Positions 47,394-59,291 of a stretch of 64,000 nt of DNA are shown piece by piece. Position 1 is the stretch's first letter. Each line of letters opens with the position of its first letter. Under the pieces are notes generated by a model. It worked only from the letters and a program-made list of their open reading frames with translations, made no database searches and was not told the DNA's origin. Source of the DNA: Chiua virens (Eukaryota; Basidiomycota; Agaricomycetes; Boletales; Boletaceae); assembly GCA_019787685.1 (NCBI GenBank), contig JAHNUO010000005.1, positions 2,108,001 to 2,172,000 of the forward strand, given 5' to 3'. A program made the translations under genes and the position numbers.

Positions 47394-47523
47394 GTCGGCG
47401 GTTTGGTTCTGCAATCGTTATCGTCGTCTCCACGTGACACTGCCTGATTTTCCCCTCATCTCTCATGGATGTGTAGACTAGAACATGTTCATTCGTACAA
47501 GGTAATCTATGCTTCCATTTCGA

Positions 47524-49068
47524 TCAGTCATTGTATCCACGTGCCTTCGATACACCGTTCTTGGCCTGAGGGAGTTCGACGCCTTGTTGTTTCCAAATCT
47601 CAATCTGACGGTCCTTGGCAACCTTGCCAGTTCGTCGTTCATACTCCTCTACAGATTCCGGTCGCTCTCCGTGAGGCGTCGCTCTCAGCGCGTGACGCAT
47701 TTGAGGCCAAAAGTCAAACGTTGCGGTATGAGTCACAATCTAATGCCATCCATTAGCAGCACAGCCTTGACAGGCGCTTCACGCGTACGCACTCTGTTGT
47801 CCCAAAACGCGATCGAGTTGGGTTCCCAATGGAACCGCACTTGAAAGTCCACATTGCTACTGATTTGCTGGAACAAGAAGTGCAAGATGGTGTCCGACTC
47901 GGCCTTGGGGACGCCAATGATACGACGCGTGAAGCCTGGGTTGACGAAGACGCTCTTCCAGCCGGTTACCGGGTGGACGCGGACGATGGGGTGGATCGTC
48001 TCGACGGGTTCGCGGCGAACGTGGAGCCCGGCCGCGCGTGAACCGTCTGCCTGCGCCACGGCGCTGTGGAGGGCACTCAGGCCTTCCAGGTAGGTTTGCA
48101 TCCCAGAGCTGAGGGACGAGTAGAGGGCATACCTGCGTACGTGATGATACCGATCAGCGTTGCCATCGGCAACCAATCCTGCGTTTCACTTACCCCGAGC
48201 ACCATAGGGTATCACCCCCGTGTTCTGGGCAGGTGATGACTTTGAGCGAGGTCGTACTCGGGGGTTGAATCTCGTACGTCACGTCGCTGTGCCAGAGTTC
48301 GAATTTTGAGAATGCCGTCGGATCCGGACGACGGGCGGCATCATTGTAAACGACTGTTGGGAGTGCGTCAGAGTCTCATTCATGCTGATCGTTTGGAACT
48401 GACCATGAACTTCCTCAAGGCCAGGTTCCTTAGGGATCGGGGTGGTCGCGTGTTTGTGGAGAGGGCCAAAGTGTCTCGCAAGGTCGAGTTGCTCGTGGAT
48501 GTTCAACTCCTGGTTTCTAAAGACTAATCACAAAGTCAGTCTCATTCATGGAGGACTGTAGGAGGGTTCGACGAACACACGACGCCTCTTTCGGCAACCA
48601 GGAGGGCACTATCGAAGCATCAATCAGTGAAAAATCTCAAGTGTGCTGAGCAAGTTGGACGGACAGTTCATCCTTCTGGCCAGAGGTCAGTTGCCTGAGA
48701 TCGATGCCGATGATCTCCGTTCCGATGGCTGGCGTAAGATGCTGCACCTTTTTTGCGGCACTGAACAGGGCTTTCTTCTCTAGATCTGCAAATTGACCAC
48801 GGTCGGTGACGTCGACCTCCTCGAGGGGTTCCCAGTCGACGACGGGGAAGTGAGGCTGCAGTACAACGTTGTTATTTGTGTCCAGAACAATCTAAGACTC
48901 AAATTCGCTTACCTTGTAGGCAGCGTACTTGTAGGTTTCGTTATCGGTAGAATCGGCAGTGGGGGAATAAAAGGGGTTGAAGAGTTGGGACACGTTGGCT
49001 TGCTTCTTCAATTCTTCCACTCGACCGACTTGTCCACTGCCGTTGTCGTTTGTGGCTACAGGTGCCAT
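47524..49068 (-). CDS. TauD/TfdA-type alpha-ketoglutarate-dependent dioxygenase
   Basis: These Fe(II) enzymes couple decarboxylation of 2-oxoglutarate to substrate oxidation, typically releasing sulfite from sulfonates. Start at 49068 (MAPVATNDNGSGQVGR); exon 1 ends at 48913. Later blocks: PHFPVVDWEPLEEVD, LTPAIGTEIIGIDLRQLTSG, RNQELNIHEQLDLARHFGPL, FELWHSDVTYEIQPPSTTSL with the HxD iron ligands, CPEHGGDTLW, HPVTGWKSVFVNPGFTRRI, then DNRIVTHTATFDFW carrying the distal His region, and a C-terminal ATPHGERP. The last intron joins NR to IVTHT after a GTGCGT donor at 47794. Exon limits around 48520-48640 are less certain. Sulfonate use is a family expectation, not shown. It lies convergent to the 46.4 kb gene. 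Confidence 0.85.
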
Positions 49069-49756
49069 AATTTACAGTGTAGTTCAGAGTGCAAAAAATG
49101 GTTATACGTCTAGCAGACTCCAGATCTCATCCTCATATATTCAAACGCTTGCGACAACAGAAGTAGAAATGGCGCAACCATTCGCTATGGTATGAGTGAA
49201 CATGTGAGCAACCTGGAGTATTCTCGCCTTCACCACTCTATCACCGGATTGAAGACCCGCACTTTGGCATGAGAATGACGCACGGAGCTATGTAATGGCG
49301 TGCTTGCACAACCTTCTGGGCATGATCTGGAATGGTCAACTGAGAGACAGGTAATATGGGGGGTGCATTAAGCCAAGCTGCACAACTGACAAATGCAAGG
49401 CATGTGACACTAGTGTGAGAGAGCGACCGTACCGTGTTGGGGAATGGGCGCAATCTGCAGAGTCCTCATACGAATCATGTGGCTCCGACGGAGTATGTTT
49501 GAACACGTTGCCGGATACGCTTTTCGATCCAGCACGTAAAAATTGAGCCGGTCTAACGATCGAAGGTCTTATGATCAACACTTGAAGACGCAAGATGTCT
49601 GCCGAGACATGCATCCAGCATAAGTCTACATTGATCGCGCATGCGTCAGCGCCATCGTCCGGCTCGAGATCAGTTCAGCGGAATGGTGCCATCGATATGA
49701 AATCTGTGTCACAAAACATCTTTTTCCGTCCGTCCCTCGCTCGTATCAGTTCTTTG
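49069..49756. other. No gene assigned
   Basis: Dioxygenase upstream region and short frames without motifs. Confidence 0.35.
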
Positions 49757-50110
49757 TCGCTACCCAGGTTATTGGGAGATATGGCGTGGTGATGTACACC
49801 TTGCTGTTGATGTCCAAGCGTCGTCTCCCTGGTTGTGCAACTTAGAGACGGATGGTGGAATATGTAACAGCGTTTCTACGCCCTGCCATTCCGTCAGGAA
49901 TGCTTGGCAATGCGGGTATAAGAAGACCGACGTACTCTTAGGTCTTTCCCGACGATTTCAACTCGCCCCATCCAACAGACCATACTCCGGTGCGAGTGGT
50001 GCGAACGAGGACGGGGGAGAGATCTGGGATTCTCCTGTGGCATCATGCGGTCGACTAGCCCATTCTGATCCGAAATGGACGGCGGGGGCATCAACACATC
50101 GTCGTTGAAT
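49757..50110 (+). pseudogene. F-box-like remnant, left flank of NLR gene
   Basis: The frame at about 49765-49850 reads YWEIWRGDVHLAVDVQASSP, like an F-box start (E-I-W-R-D-V). Matching DNA recurs at 56975-57420. Beyond about 90 codons the frame stops. Not a complete gene. Confidence 0.45.
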
Positions 50111-50715
50111 GCTCTGAGATGCGGCTGTGGTAGGGGATGGAGAAGTTACACGCTGGAGGTTGTCGAAAAGTCATCTTCACCTGTCGTTCTCGACCTGTCG
50201 GCGGCGGTTTGCGGTGTGAATTGGCCCTGAAACCGCGAGAAGACCGTAGTTGAACAAATGTAATACCTGTACTTAGACTGTGAGGAGGAGGCAGTGGGAA
50301 GAGGGAGTTTTCTCCGGCCAGGGACAGGAGCGAGTCTGCCTGGTGTACGTGAGCTGCGAGGGGAGGACCGGACGAGTGTGGCTGTGAACAAATTCAAACA
50401 CACATGAACCCGTCAGTGAGCAAAGTGCCAAAGGTCTATGATCCTCACGCGTTTAAACATTATCAACTGCATCGCCGTGCAACAAGAGTCGTAGTCTGAT
50501 TGCAATTGACAGAATGGCAGCATTCTACTCAAAATCTGAGCGTGGCCGAGGCTCAGCGCTCAGCGCTCGGGCACCGCCTTATACTGAGTACCACAAGATT
50601 ATCCTCGTGCACACCTCGTGCAGGCCACACTAGCAGTGGCTCTGCTCTACTGGATTACGTTCAGTTCCTGTTTCATTGGCGAGACTCTTGGAAACTACCC
50701 TTCATCTCCTCCATA
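50111..50715. other. Upstream region of NLR gene
   Basis: An open frame on the plus strand runs in phase into the NLR gene from 50500, so an upstream start is possible. No separate gene seen. Confidence 0.4.
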
Positions 50716-53700
50716 ATGCCAGCGGCAGGTCCTTTGGAGGTTCACTGCCAGCGGGCTCTCGAGGACATTATAACCATCTCGCAACGAATCCGCTCCTCTG
50801 CACTGAGGTGCGCGAATAACCAAGAAGATCCTCAATACATCAATAATATCGAAAGGCTTCACCAGCAGCTGGGGACGATTCGGGGATGCGCCGAAACCAT
50901 CTTGGAAGTTATAACCCTCCAAAATCGCATCGTTGATGACCAGATCATCACTTGGTTGTTCAGCGGAGGGCTACCCCCATGTCTAGACAAGTTAAAGGAG
51001 ATGGATGACATATTCAAGCTCGATGGCCAACTTCGGCCGACTCCTGCGCTAGCTCTCAGACCGGCTGCAGACAATATTACGAGAGCAATAACTCTCTTTG
51101 AAGAACACAAGGATATGTTCTATTTCTTGCTCACTCCGGATGTTTGGTGAGTTCTGGAATAGCCACTCGAGGTCGTCGTTGAGTCGGCCACTCAGGGATC
51201 GCGAGAGACATCCTCAACAGTCATCACAACCGCCTCAACCCGATACCCATCTCACTACGGAAGAAACACCACAGGATGTTCAGCAAGCTACCGTTCGAAG
51301 CAGGTATGTGTCATGTCGTTCAATCCCGATTGCCTTCCTTTGAACACCACTGCAGTAGCACGGAGAGAGAACACCGACATGACGAGAATGTGTCCCAGTC
51401 AAGTGCAGATCAAGAAGCAACAAGAAAAAAGGAGTTTATCCGTACGTGTGCCATGCCTGTGCTCACTACTCTGGTTGCTTACTACCATTTCATCGTTAGA
51501 CCAGAAGTTGGTCGAGGTCTCACGATGGCTCGCTGCCCTAGAATGTACGGATAAGCATAACGAGACACTCAAACAACGTCAACAAGGCACGTGTACGTGG
51601 TTCCCTAACACGGGTGCGTATAAAGTGTGGAGATCTTGTAGGAGTCCGTTCTTGTGGTTGCACGGCAGAGGTGTGGTTGTCCATTCTTCACCCCGTCCCG
51701 TAGCTGATATTGTGCATCCCTCGACGAAATTTTAGGTGGCTGTGGAAAGTCGGTTCTAGTGTGAGTACCATTGTTGCTATTGGCCCATATTGGTCCTTAT
51801 CACTTATCCGTAGTGCCTCTATAATCGAGCACCTGAAAAGCACGCTTGAAGATGGAGACGTGCTCGTATACTACTACTGCGATTTTCGGAACGAGAAGTC
51901 AACGAGTCCCACGGAGGTGATGCGCTCCCTCCTTTCCCAATTGTTTCACCACTTCCGCGATGGCGGTGTGGACGCTGGGGTGCTTCCGAACAGAATACTC
52001 GAGGAGAAGAGTGATGGTACCTTGACGCTCAACGATCTCGGTCAAATGGCACATTTGGTGTTACGCGCAGCTGGTCGCTTTCCTCGCGAGCCCATAATAC
52101 TGATCGATGGACTCGACGAATGTGCAGAGGTGGAAAAGTTTCTGCCTGCTCTGTCCACATTGATCCACCCTCACATTCGGCTACTTGTTACAAGCCGACC
52201 GCTTGAAGTCTTCAATGACCATTTCAAACCGTATACTTCGCTTTCCCTCCACGCTATGGGAAAAGAGCTGGCGGCTGACATAGGGTTGCACATCACCCAA
52301 GAACTTTATTCGCACGCGCAGCTGAGATCCGCTGATGTAAAGCTGAAGCGTCAAGTACGGGAGAAGTTACATAAAAAAGCGGACGGACGGTCAGAACTTA
52401 TTTTCGGGGGTTAATTCAAACTCATGCTTATTATTTTCTAGGTTCCGTTGGGTCCAGTGTCAATTGGATACCCTCAAGCGATGTTCCTCCAGGCAAGAGT
52501 TGCAAGACGTACTTGACAACCTCCCGGGGGAACTAGAGACAACATACGAGCGACTCCTCTCGAAAATCGACGAACGAACATCTGAGGCGAAGTTGGTACG
52601 ACGTGCGCTTGTATGGCTCATAGCGGCGTTGGTGCCTCTGCGTCTAACTCAGCTTCTCGACGGGCTGTCGTTCGATCCTCGAGAGCGAAGAATCCATTGT
52701 GGAACACGATCCCTGGGACCTGCGCTGCTTGATGCGCTATCCAGCCTTGTGTCGTATAATAAAGACACGGACGTCCTCACCTTATCTCATCTCACAGTAA
52801 AAGTACGTTGCGCGATATCCCCACGTGAACGATGTTGTTTGAACAGGCCATTTCGCAGGAATATCTGACAAGTCGCACCGCACTACCAATGTATCGCATC
52901 ATCCCACATGATGCGCACATTGAGGTGGTCGAAATGTGCATGTTCTATGTCACTAGTCTCCTCAAACAAGTGCGCTTTCGAGCCAGTCTTGCGATATCCG
53001 AATCCTCTCCAATGTTGTCTTACACGTTCACTACTGGACTTAACCATCTTGCCCATGTCGACCCAGCATCACCTCTCGTCCTTGAGGTACTTCAGTCTTT
53101 CGCCTCGGAGATCCATGGTCATCCATCACATTGGGATCTTCTCTGCGAGTTGCGTGAGGAGGATCCCCGAAGATTTTATCCTCCATGGCCATCATCACGA
53201 CACGACGTTGTACTCTACATCTTGATTGCCTACTGCTCCGTTGGTCTCCTCGAATCCTTTCTCTCCCGCAGTCGTCCTTTGAAGCCAAGACCGGGGACGA
53301 ATCCGCTTGTGTACGCTGCAGACCTTTGGAAGACCACACATGCGATCACCTTGTTGGGAAGCGGTGTCGACGTCACAGTACCGGGTTTGGTCGTCGATGA
53401 CTCTCGCCATGCCTCGCCTCTCGAGGTCGCCGTCGATCTGGGTAATGATGTACTAGTTGGCAAGCTGCTGCAGAGAGGAAGCGTGGTCACATCGGAACTC
53501 CTCTCGACCGCGGTGTGTATGCCGTGGTGTAGCACTCGGGTCCTCGTTCAGCTTGTGCAAACTGACACATTCACGGAATGGGCGCATGAAATTGGGGACG
53601 AGGAGTTGTATCGTGCCATCTTCAGCAGTGCGAGGCCAAACGCAGGCGACTACCATCAAACAGACAGAGACCATGTTGCGCTCGCACGAAGATTGCGTGG

Positions 53701-55783
53701 GCTTGGCCAGGACCTCGCTCCGAACAGCTCATTTGGCGCGGAGTTGGTCGAGCGTGCTTTGCATGCGGCGCATATATCGATGCTCGAGTTTCTCCTTCCA
53801 CCGGATAAGCCACCTCCAGCTCGGTTCCTGATCATTGCATGCACCGGAAATACCCCCGAAACAGTTTCGGTGGTCCGTTTCTTACTCGATAAGAAGGTCA
53901 ATATACGCGCCGTCTCGCGTGGACGTAGGCACACAGCGCTTCATCTTGCTACGATGTCGCCCTGGGAACCACGCGCTTTGGAGCTGACAAAAATGCTCCT
54001 CGATGCTGGCTGTGACGCTGTGGCGCGGAATGGACGGAAAGAGACGCCATTGATGATTGCAGTGAGACGAGGATATATCACGGTCGTGGAACGTCTTCTC
54101 TCGTGCAAGACTTCGCTGCCCTCCCATATCCTTCTTTGGGCATTACAGACACGCCAGAAACCCCGAGCGATCCAGGTGCTATTATGTGGAGGTGCCGATA
54201 TAGATGCATGCACCGACAGTGGAAGCACAGCGCTTCACCTCCTCCTCATGAACTTCAAGGATGTGCAATATGAGAGTTTCCAAGATGAAGAGGGAGTTGC
54301 GAGCCAGGTTGTACGTGAAGCGTGGCAGGATCGAGAGGACACAACATCGCAGGGTGACGAAAGTGAGGATGACGAGATTGTGGACGACAGTACAGAAGAT
54401 GACTGGAGTGAAGATGGGGATGAGGACGATGAATATGAAAGCAGCATCTATGGCCCGTGCGAGGAATACCAGAAAGTTGAACGGTTGGAGCTGGTCAAGA
54501 TTCTCATTGAAGCTGGCTGTGATCCCAATTCCTACGATGCTCAGCAGAGAACAGTTCTGGAAGCTGCTATGAAAAGAGGGGATGCTTCTGTTGTGGAATA
54601 TCTTCTCTCATGTGGCATCCCACTCCCTCCAAACATCCTGTCAACTGCATTGCAGCATTGCTTCATCAGGAACTCAGAGATTGCTGCACTCCTTGTTCAC
54701 AAAGGTGCTGATGTACATTCTATCACAAATGATGGAGATACAGTCCTTCATCTCTCTATCAAGGAGTATGGGCAATCATTCTGCCTTGACTTGATCAAGA
54801 TCTTCATGGAGGCTGGCTGTGATCCCAATTCCTATGGTGCTTGGCGGAGAACAGTTCTGGAAGCTGCTATGGAAGAAGGGTATACTTCTGTTGTGGAATA
54901 TCTTCTCTCATATGGTGTCCCACTCCCTCCAAACATCCTGTCAACTGCATTGCAACATCACTTCATTGGCAACTCAAATATTGCTGCACTCCTTGTTTGC
55001 AAAGGTGCTGATGTACATTCTACCATGAATGATGGAGATACAGTCCTTCACCTCTCTATCAAGCAGTACAATGAATCATTCTGCCTTAAGTTGATCAAGA
55101 TCTTCATGGAGGCTGGCTGTGATCCCAATTCCTATGGTGCTCAGCAGAGAACAGTTCTGGAAGCTGCTATGAAAGAAGGGTATACTTCTGTTGTGGAATA
55201 TCTTCTCTCATATGGTGTCCCACTCCCTCCAAACATCCTGTCAACTGCATTGGAGAATTGGAGAATTGGCAGCTCAAATATTCCTACACTCCTTGTTCAC
55301 AAAGGTGCTGATGTAAATTCTACCACGAATGATGGAAATACGGTCCTTCACCTCACTGTGTTATATTATCGAAATCCACTCTCCCTCAATTTGATCAAGA
55401 TCTTTGTGGAGGCTGGCTGTGATCCCAATTCCTATGGTGCTCGGCGGAGAATGGTTCTGGAAGCTGCTATGCAAAGAGGGAATGATTCCGTTGTGAAATA
55501 TCTTCTCTCATATGGTGTCTCCCTCCCTCCAAACATCCTCCTTACCGCACTACAGCTTCACACGACCCCCGAGATGGTCGAACTCCTTGTTCGCCATGGT
55601 GCTGACGTGCACATTACCGCGTTCAACGGCGACAGTCTACTCCAGATTACCCAAGCTTCCTACAGCGAACCAGATGAGCGTCAACAGATTGTCCAAATTC
55701 TCGAAAATGCACGGGAGGTGAAGAGAAAATATACTGATCTCGGGGATGTGATCCATGTTGCAAAGCGGCCGAGGCTGGAATAA
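50716..55783 (+). CDS. NACHT-ankyrin NLR-like STAND protein
   Basis: Fungal NLR-like proteins are nucleotide-switch receptors linked to self/nonself recognition and programmed cell death. Proposed start MPAAGPLEVHCQRALEDI at 50716. A helical N-terminal region follows (SQRIRSSALRC, RGCAETILEVITLQNRI), possibly a helo-like/STAND N-domain. Walker A is HGRGGCGKSVL, split by introns at about 51670-51735 and 51761-51814. Walker B is PIILIDGLDEC (about 52095) and sensor LLVTSRP follows. The winged-helix-like part contains LPGELETTYERLLSKID. From 52832 a single long frame holds ankyrin repeats, interrupted by an acidic insert (about residues 490-545 of that frame, SEDDEIVDDSTEDDWSEDGD), and ends in a basic tail HVAKRPRLE that could be a nuclear signal. 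The ANK array includes four near-identical units. No frameshift noticed in the long exon. Effector domain identity is uncertain. Confidence 0.85.
54493..55690 (+). repeat. Four near-identical 300-bp ankyrin units (in-frame tandem array)
   Basis: GCTGGCTGTGATCCCAATTC occurs at 54512, 54812, 55112 and 55412, exactly 300 bp apart. Each unit encodes 100 aa with EAGCDPNSY, RTVLEAAM, VVEYLLSYGVPLPPNILSTA and LLVHKGADVHS. Differences concentrate at a few positions such as HCFIRNSEIAAL / HHFIGNSNIAAL / NWRIGSSNIPTL. The last unit is the most diverged. Confidence 0.95.
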
Positions 55784-56974
55784 ATAGACCAACTTGGTAG
55801 GTGTCTGGATCATACGCTGCCGCACAGGGATGTCCATCATTTTCTCGTAGATGTTCTCTTCGACAGTCTCAACGGGCTCTGCTTGGTTTTGCAAGAGATA
55901 CCTGGATTAATATTGATGTTTCATCGTTTAGCATTCAGTACGATCTTGTTTAGGAACGAGAGGAATGTAGCATTGCGAATTAGTTACCTTTACATCCGAG
56001 TCAGTAGAAATGAGGGCATAAAAGAGAGCATTCATCGCAAATTGCGTTTGAATAGACCTTAGAGCTTGGAGTTGGCCTATATCCAACTCTCCCCGCAATC
56101 CAACTCTCCTACTCCCGTCAGACTAGTTCACCTGGAGTCTTTAGCTTCTCGATCCACAGATTCCATACATCGCCCACAGGATGAGAGGTACATGATATGC
56201 ACTTCCAGGTGAATGGAGGCACATCAAAACACTGTGCGCACGAATCCCTCACCGATTTCCAAGCATCCTTTTTGTAGTTCCTCGACTTGACCGCGTTACG
56301 TGGGTCGAACCGACATGAGCAAGAAGACCTGCAGATACTTGCTTATTTCAGTGAGTTCTCCCCCGGTGACCAACTTTGTTCGACTACTAAGGCAACCTGG
56401 GAGAGGGATTCTCTTCGCAGACGCAACATGAGTGTCTTAGAAATGTCAGCGACCGTGTCCGTGAACGCGGGTAACACGATCCTACCCAAAGACAAGGTTT
56501 CAAGGCGATAGGGAAGTAAGAAGTATGCCACTACGTTGGCGACGAAGATTAGTCGTCTATCCTTCAGTTGTACAAATGACAAAGTCAGGTCGCACATTGA
56601 AACAGGTGTAAGAGAGCCTCGTCTAGCTGCGGACGAGGATGGACCACCGACCCTATGCGTCTTGTGCAAGGACCTTGTATTATATAAAATGTCCGTGCGA
56701 ATATGGACCAGACGGCTGCCAGATCTGCATGTAATACTTGAGCTAGTATACTGATCTGTTGTCTTATGGTAAGCGACCAAAGACATAAATAAAAACGTGT
56801 ATATACGATGCATATGATTCCGATACAAGAAATCGGACGAGCCTGAAGCATGCATGGGCCAGAACTATGATCATACCGAAATCGAGATCAGTTGAGGGCA
56901 AGATACTAACGATATGAAACTTGAACTCACAGAACAACTTTGTCCCATTCCTCCCCGTCACCCACATCAGTTCT
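55784..56974 (-). CDS. Uncharacterised gene, minus strand, coding-like exons
   Basis: Minus-strand patches read as protein: RLETLSLGRIVLPAF and TVADISKTLMLRLRR with QVALVVEQSWSPGE (56350-56580), RFDPRNAVKSRNYKKDAWKS then SCAQCFDVPPFTWKCISC (about 56140-56310, four clustered Cys), and EPVETVEENIYEKMMDIPVR with QRMIQTPTKLV (about 55795-55890). They form a plausible multi-exon gene convergent with the NLR gene. The Cys pairs C-x2-C...C-x2-C could bind zinc. Start and exon joins unresolved. Confidence 0.4.
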
Positions 56975-57420
56975 CTCTCACCCATGGGAGATATGGCGCG
57001 ATGTTGTACACCTTGCCGTTGATAACCGTCTGCGCGTCGTCTTTCTTGTTATACAACTTCAGTACGGAGGATCCGTAGTTTTATGCGCGTCTACACTCTA
57101 ATTTTTCGGTCGGGAACACCTATCAACACAAAGAACAGGAAGGACGACTCAGAACAGAGGACGTACTCTCAAGTCGTGTCCAAATGACTTCAAGCTAGCG
57201 CAGTCCAACGGACCCCTGGTGCAAGTGCCACCTTTCTTGAAGGCTCTTTGGTCGTTCCGTCGCAGCCATCGGTGCTAGGAAGGATGACGACGCGATGTGG
57301 GGTTTCGCCTATGTGATTTCAGGTTGCCGACTGGCCAAGTCGGAAAGTGATGGGAGTATCAACGCATCGTCATTTAGTACTAGAGGATGAGGATGATGCA
57401 GGCAGAATATCGTAATGGAC
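56975..57420 (+). pseudogene. F-box-like remnant, right flank of NLR gene
   Basis: About 56985-57060 reads WEIWRDVVHLAVDNRLRVVF in one frame, an F-box-like start, matching the remnant at 49757-50110. Homology continues past stops: AAGTCGTG...CCAACG(G/A)ACC near 57170-57215 versus 49940-49985. Not a complete gene. Confidence 0.45.
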
Positions 57421-57847
57421 GACTTCTTCAAGTTCTTGTACAAACGACGCTGCATGCACAGCCACAACTGGAAAATGCTTTCAATGCCCTCAATAGAGTC
57501 ACCCAATTGTCAATGCTTAGCCTCCATCCCCAGTGAAAAATGGTCCGATGGAGGTCGTGGCACAGCCATGGAGGTGTACCGAATAGAGTAGAATTCGTAT
57601 GGATAGAAAATGGCAGGAATGGTAGATGATTTGCCTACCCATATGACCCACAATCGACTCGTGTAACTCACATCGTCTCCATTGATATCCATAGAATCTA
57701 AGAAGAGGAAAATCTCACCCGAGTGCAGTCGTATCAACTCGTATATAGTCTCACAATTTCCATAGATCCATATTAGATATTGCTTTCCTTGATCCCTGTA
57801 TACTGAAAACGAGTCAATTATACCCCGACACAAGGATATGTATCTAG
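57421..57847. other. No gene assigned
   Basis: A 107-codon minus ORF (57510-57833) has no recognised motif. It could belong to a degenerate F-box gene. Confidence 0.3.
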
Positions 57848-58018
57848 GCTCCTCTACTCATATTCCGTATACCCCCATCTACCCAGTTCCTGCTCCACCT
57901 TGCCTACTCATATCCCCTTGCATCTACTCTCTTCCACCCCACTCTGTTCCCTGTTCCACCTACTCATATCCTGTCACATCTCCTCCCCCTCTCCTCCCCC
58001 ATCTATTCTAGTATAAAG
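57848..58018. repeat. Polypyrimidine tract with repeated CTACTCATAT(C/T)CC
   Basis: About 170 bp almost free of G on the plus strand. CTACTCATAT recurs at about 57855, 57905 and 57960. Lies at the likely left edge of the transposon. Confidence 0.7.
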
Positions 58019-58204
58019 TCCCTTGTGCGAGTACTGTGACGACTTCGATGGTATATGCGGTCCATCCGTTTGTCGTGATCTAAAACCATGCACAATTAGT
58101 AGGTAAAATATTGGATGTTACTACACTTACAAGAGTATTACATTCATTCTCGTATTGCTGAGAACACGATCAGTAAATAGTATTGATTTTTCGGATATAA
58201 CTTA

Positions 58205-59085
58205 CCTTCTTGTGGACATCTGGGAGAGCCTTCCAGTACGCCGCAAACTCCGGGCCCATACCACTTGGGTTAACCTTTGCAAGCCAACGATAAGCACACA
58301 GTGTACTGAAACAGAGTGAGTAAATACAGGAAGACGACGTAAGATTCACGGTACCGTGCGGTCTTCCTCTTGTGTGGTTGCCAGCTTCCGCCAGGCACCG
58401 TGGGCACTGCTACTATGGGACTCGGCATGGCTGGCGCTGGTGCTGCTGGAACTGTCTGTGCCATTGCCCCTTCTAACGGGGCTGATTCGTCCACTATAGT
58501 AGGCACTGTTAGCTTGAATGTGCCTGGAACTGTGGATGTCGTCGATGTGTCTAAGTCCCCTGTGGTATGTGGTGCTGGCATGGATGCTGGTGCGGGTGTG
58601 ATGGATGTCCTGCTGGTGGTGGGAGGGTGTGGTGCCGTGGTTCTTGGTTCCACGCTGGTCACCACTGAGGACATCACGATGGTGGGAGGTTGCGCTGGGC
58701 CCGGTGGGGTGATTCCTGCTGTTGCGCTGGTGGTGGGAGGGCGTGGTGCTGTGATTCCTGGTTCCACGCTGGTCGCCGCTGAAGACATTGTGACGGTGAT
58801 GGGAGGTTGGGATGTCATTGGCATCTTCATCCCTGGTATCACTGGTATCGCGCTGGTCGCTGCTGAAGATAGCGTCACGGTTGTGGTGGTCCGAGTCTGG
58901 GTGGCAGGTCGTGTCTGCACTGAGTTGGGTGCTGTAGCAGCGCTCCTAGATTTCTCTTTACCCTTCTGGAGAGTTGCCCTAGGTTGAATCATCAGTGGAA
59001 CAGCCTTCACACTGTTGAAAGTTTGGGCTTGCCACACAAGTAAATCAATGTCTAGGCTCACAAAAACTATCTCAATTGGCTTCAT
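58205..59085 (-). CDS. Transposon-associated low-complexity protein
   Basis: The frame at 59085-58340 encodes a Thr/Pro/Ala/Ser-rich protein with imperfect repeats such as TSVEPGITAPRPPTTS and TSVEPRTTAPHPPTTS. It probably starts MIQPRATLQKGKEK or a little upstream at MKPIEIVF. A second short exon near 58270-58205 reads MGPEFAAYWKALPDVHKK. The composition suggests disorder. It lies between the transposase and element edge; a role in transposition is not known. Confidence 0.5.
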
Positions 59086-59151
59086 TTGATGGAAATTTTA
59101 CCTTGTGAAATTTTGAGAAGAAGTTTAGAGGCAGGATTTTTTTTCGAAAAT

Positions 59152-59220
59152 CTGTCCAGTTCTAGACAGTTGGGAACCTTTCTGTCGAAAACTGTCCAGA
59201 GCTGTCCAGCACTGTCCAGA
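59152..59220. repeat. CTGTCCAG cluster with exact 10-bp phasing
   Basis: CTGTCCAG occurs at 59152 and then three times at 59192, 59202 and 59212, each 10 bp apart. A partial inverted form CTAGACAG lies at 59162. Sits between the two accessory ORFs. Confidence 0.8.
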
Positions 59221-59291
59221 TAATGGTTGGTTTGCTGATGATACGACAAATTGAAATCAAGCGTGCAACCAGAGAGGAATAGTAATGAGGC

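Noticed and set aside
54493..55690. CRISPR-like or satellite array
   Set aside because: The 300-bp units are coding, in frame, and encode ankyrin repeats.
58370..58987. 205-codon plus ORF rich in Gly, Ala and Val
   Set aside because: It is the antisense of the Thr/Pro-rich transposon-associated frame and lacks splice or start context.
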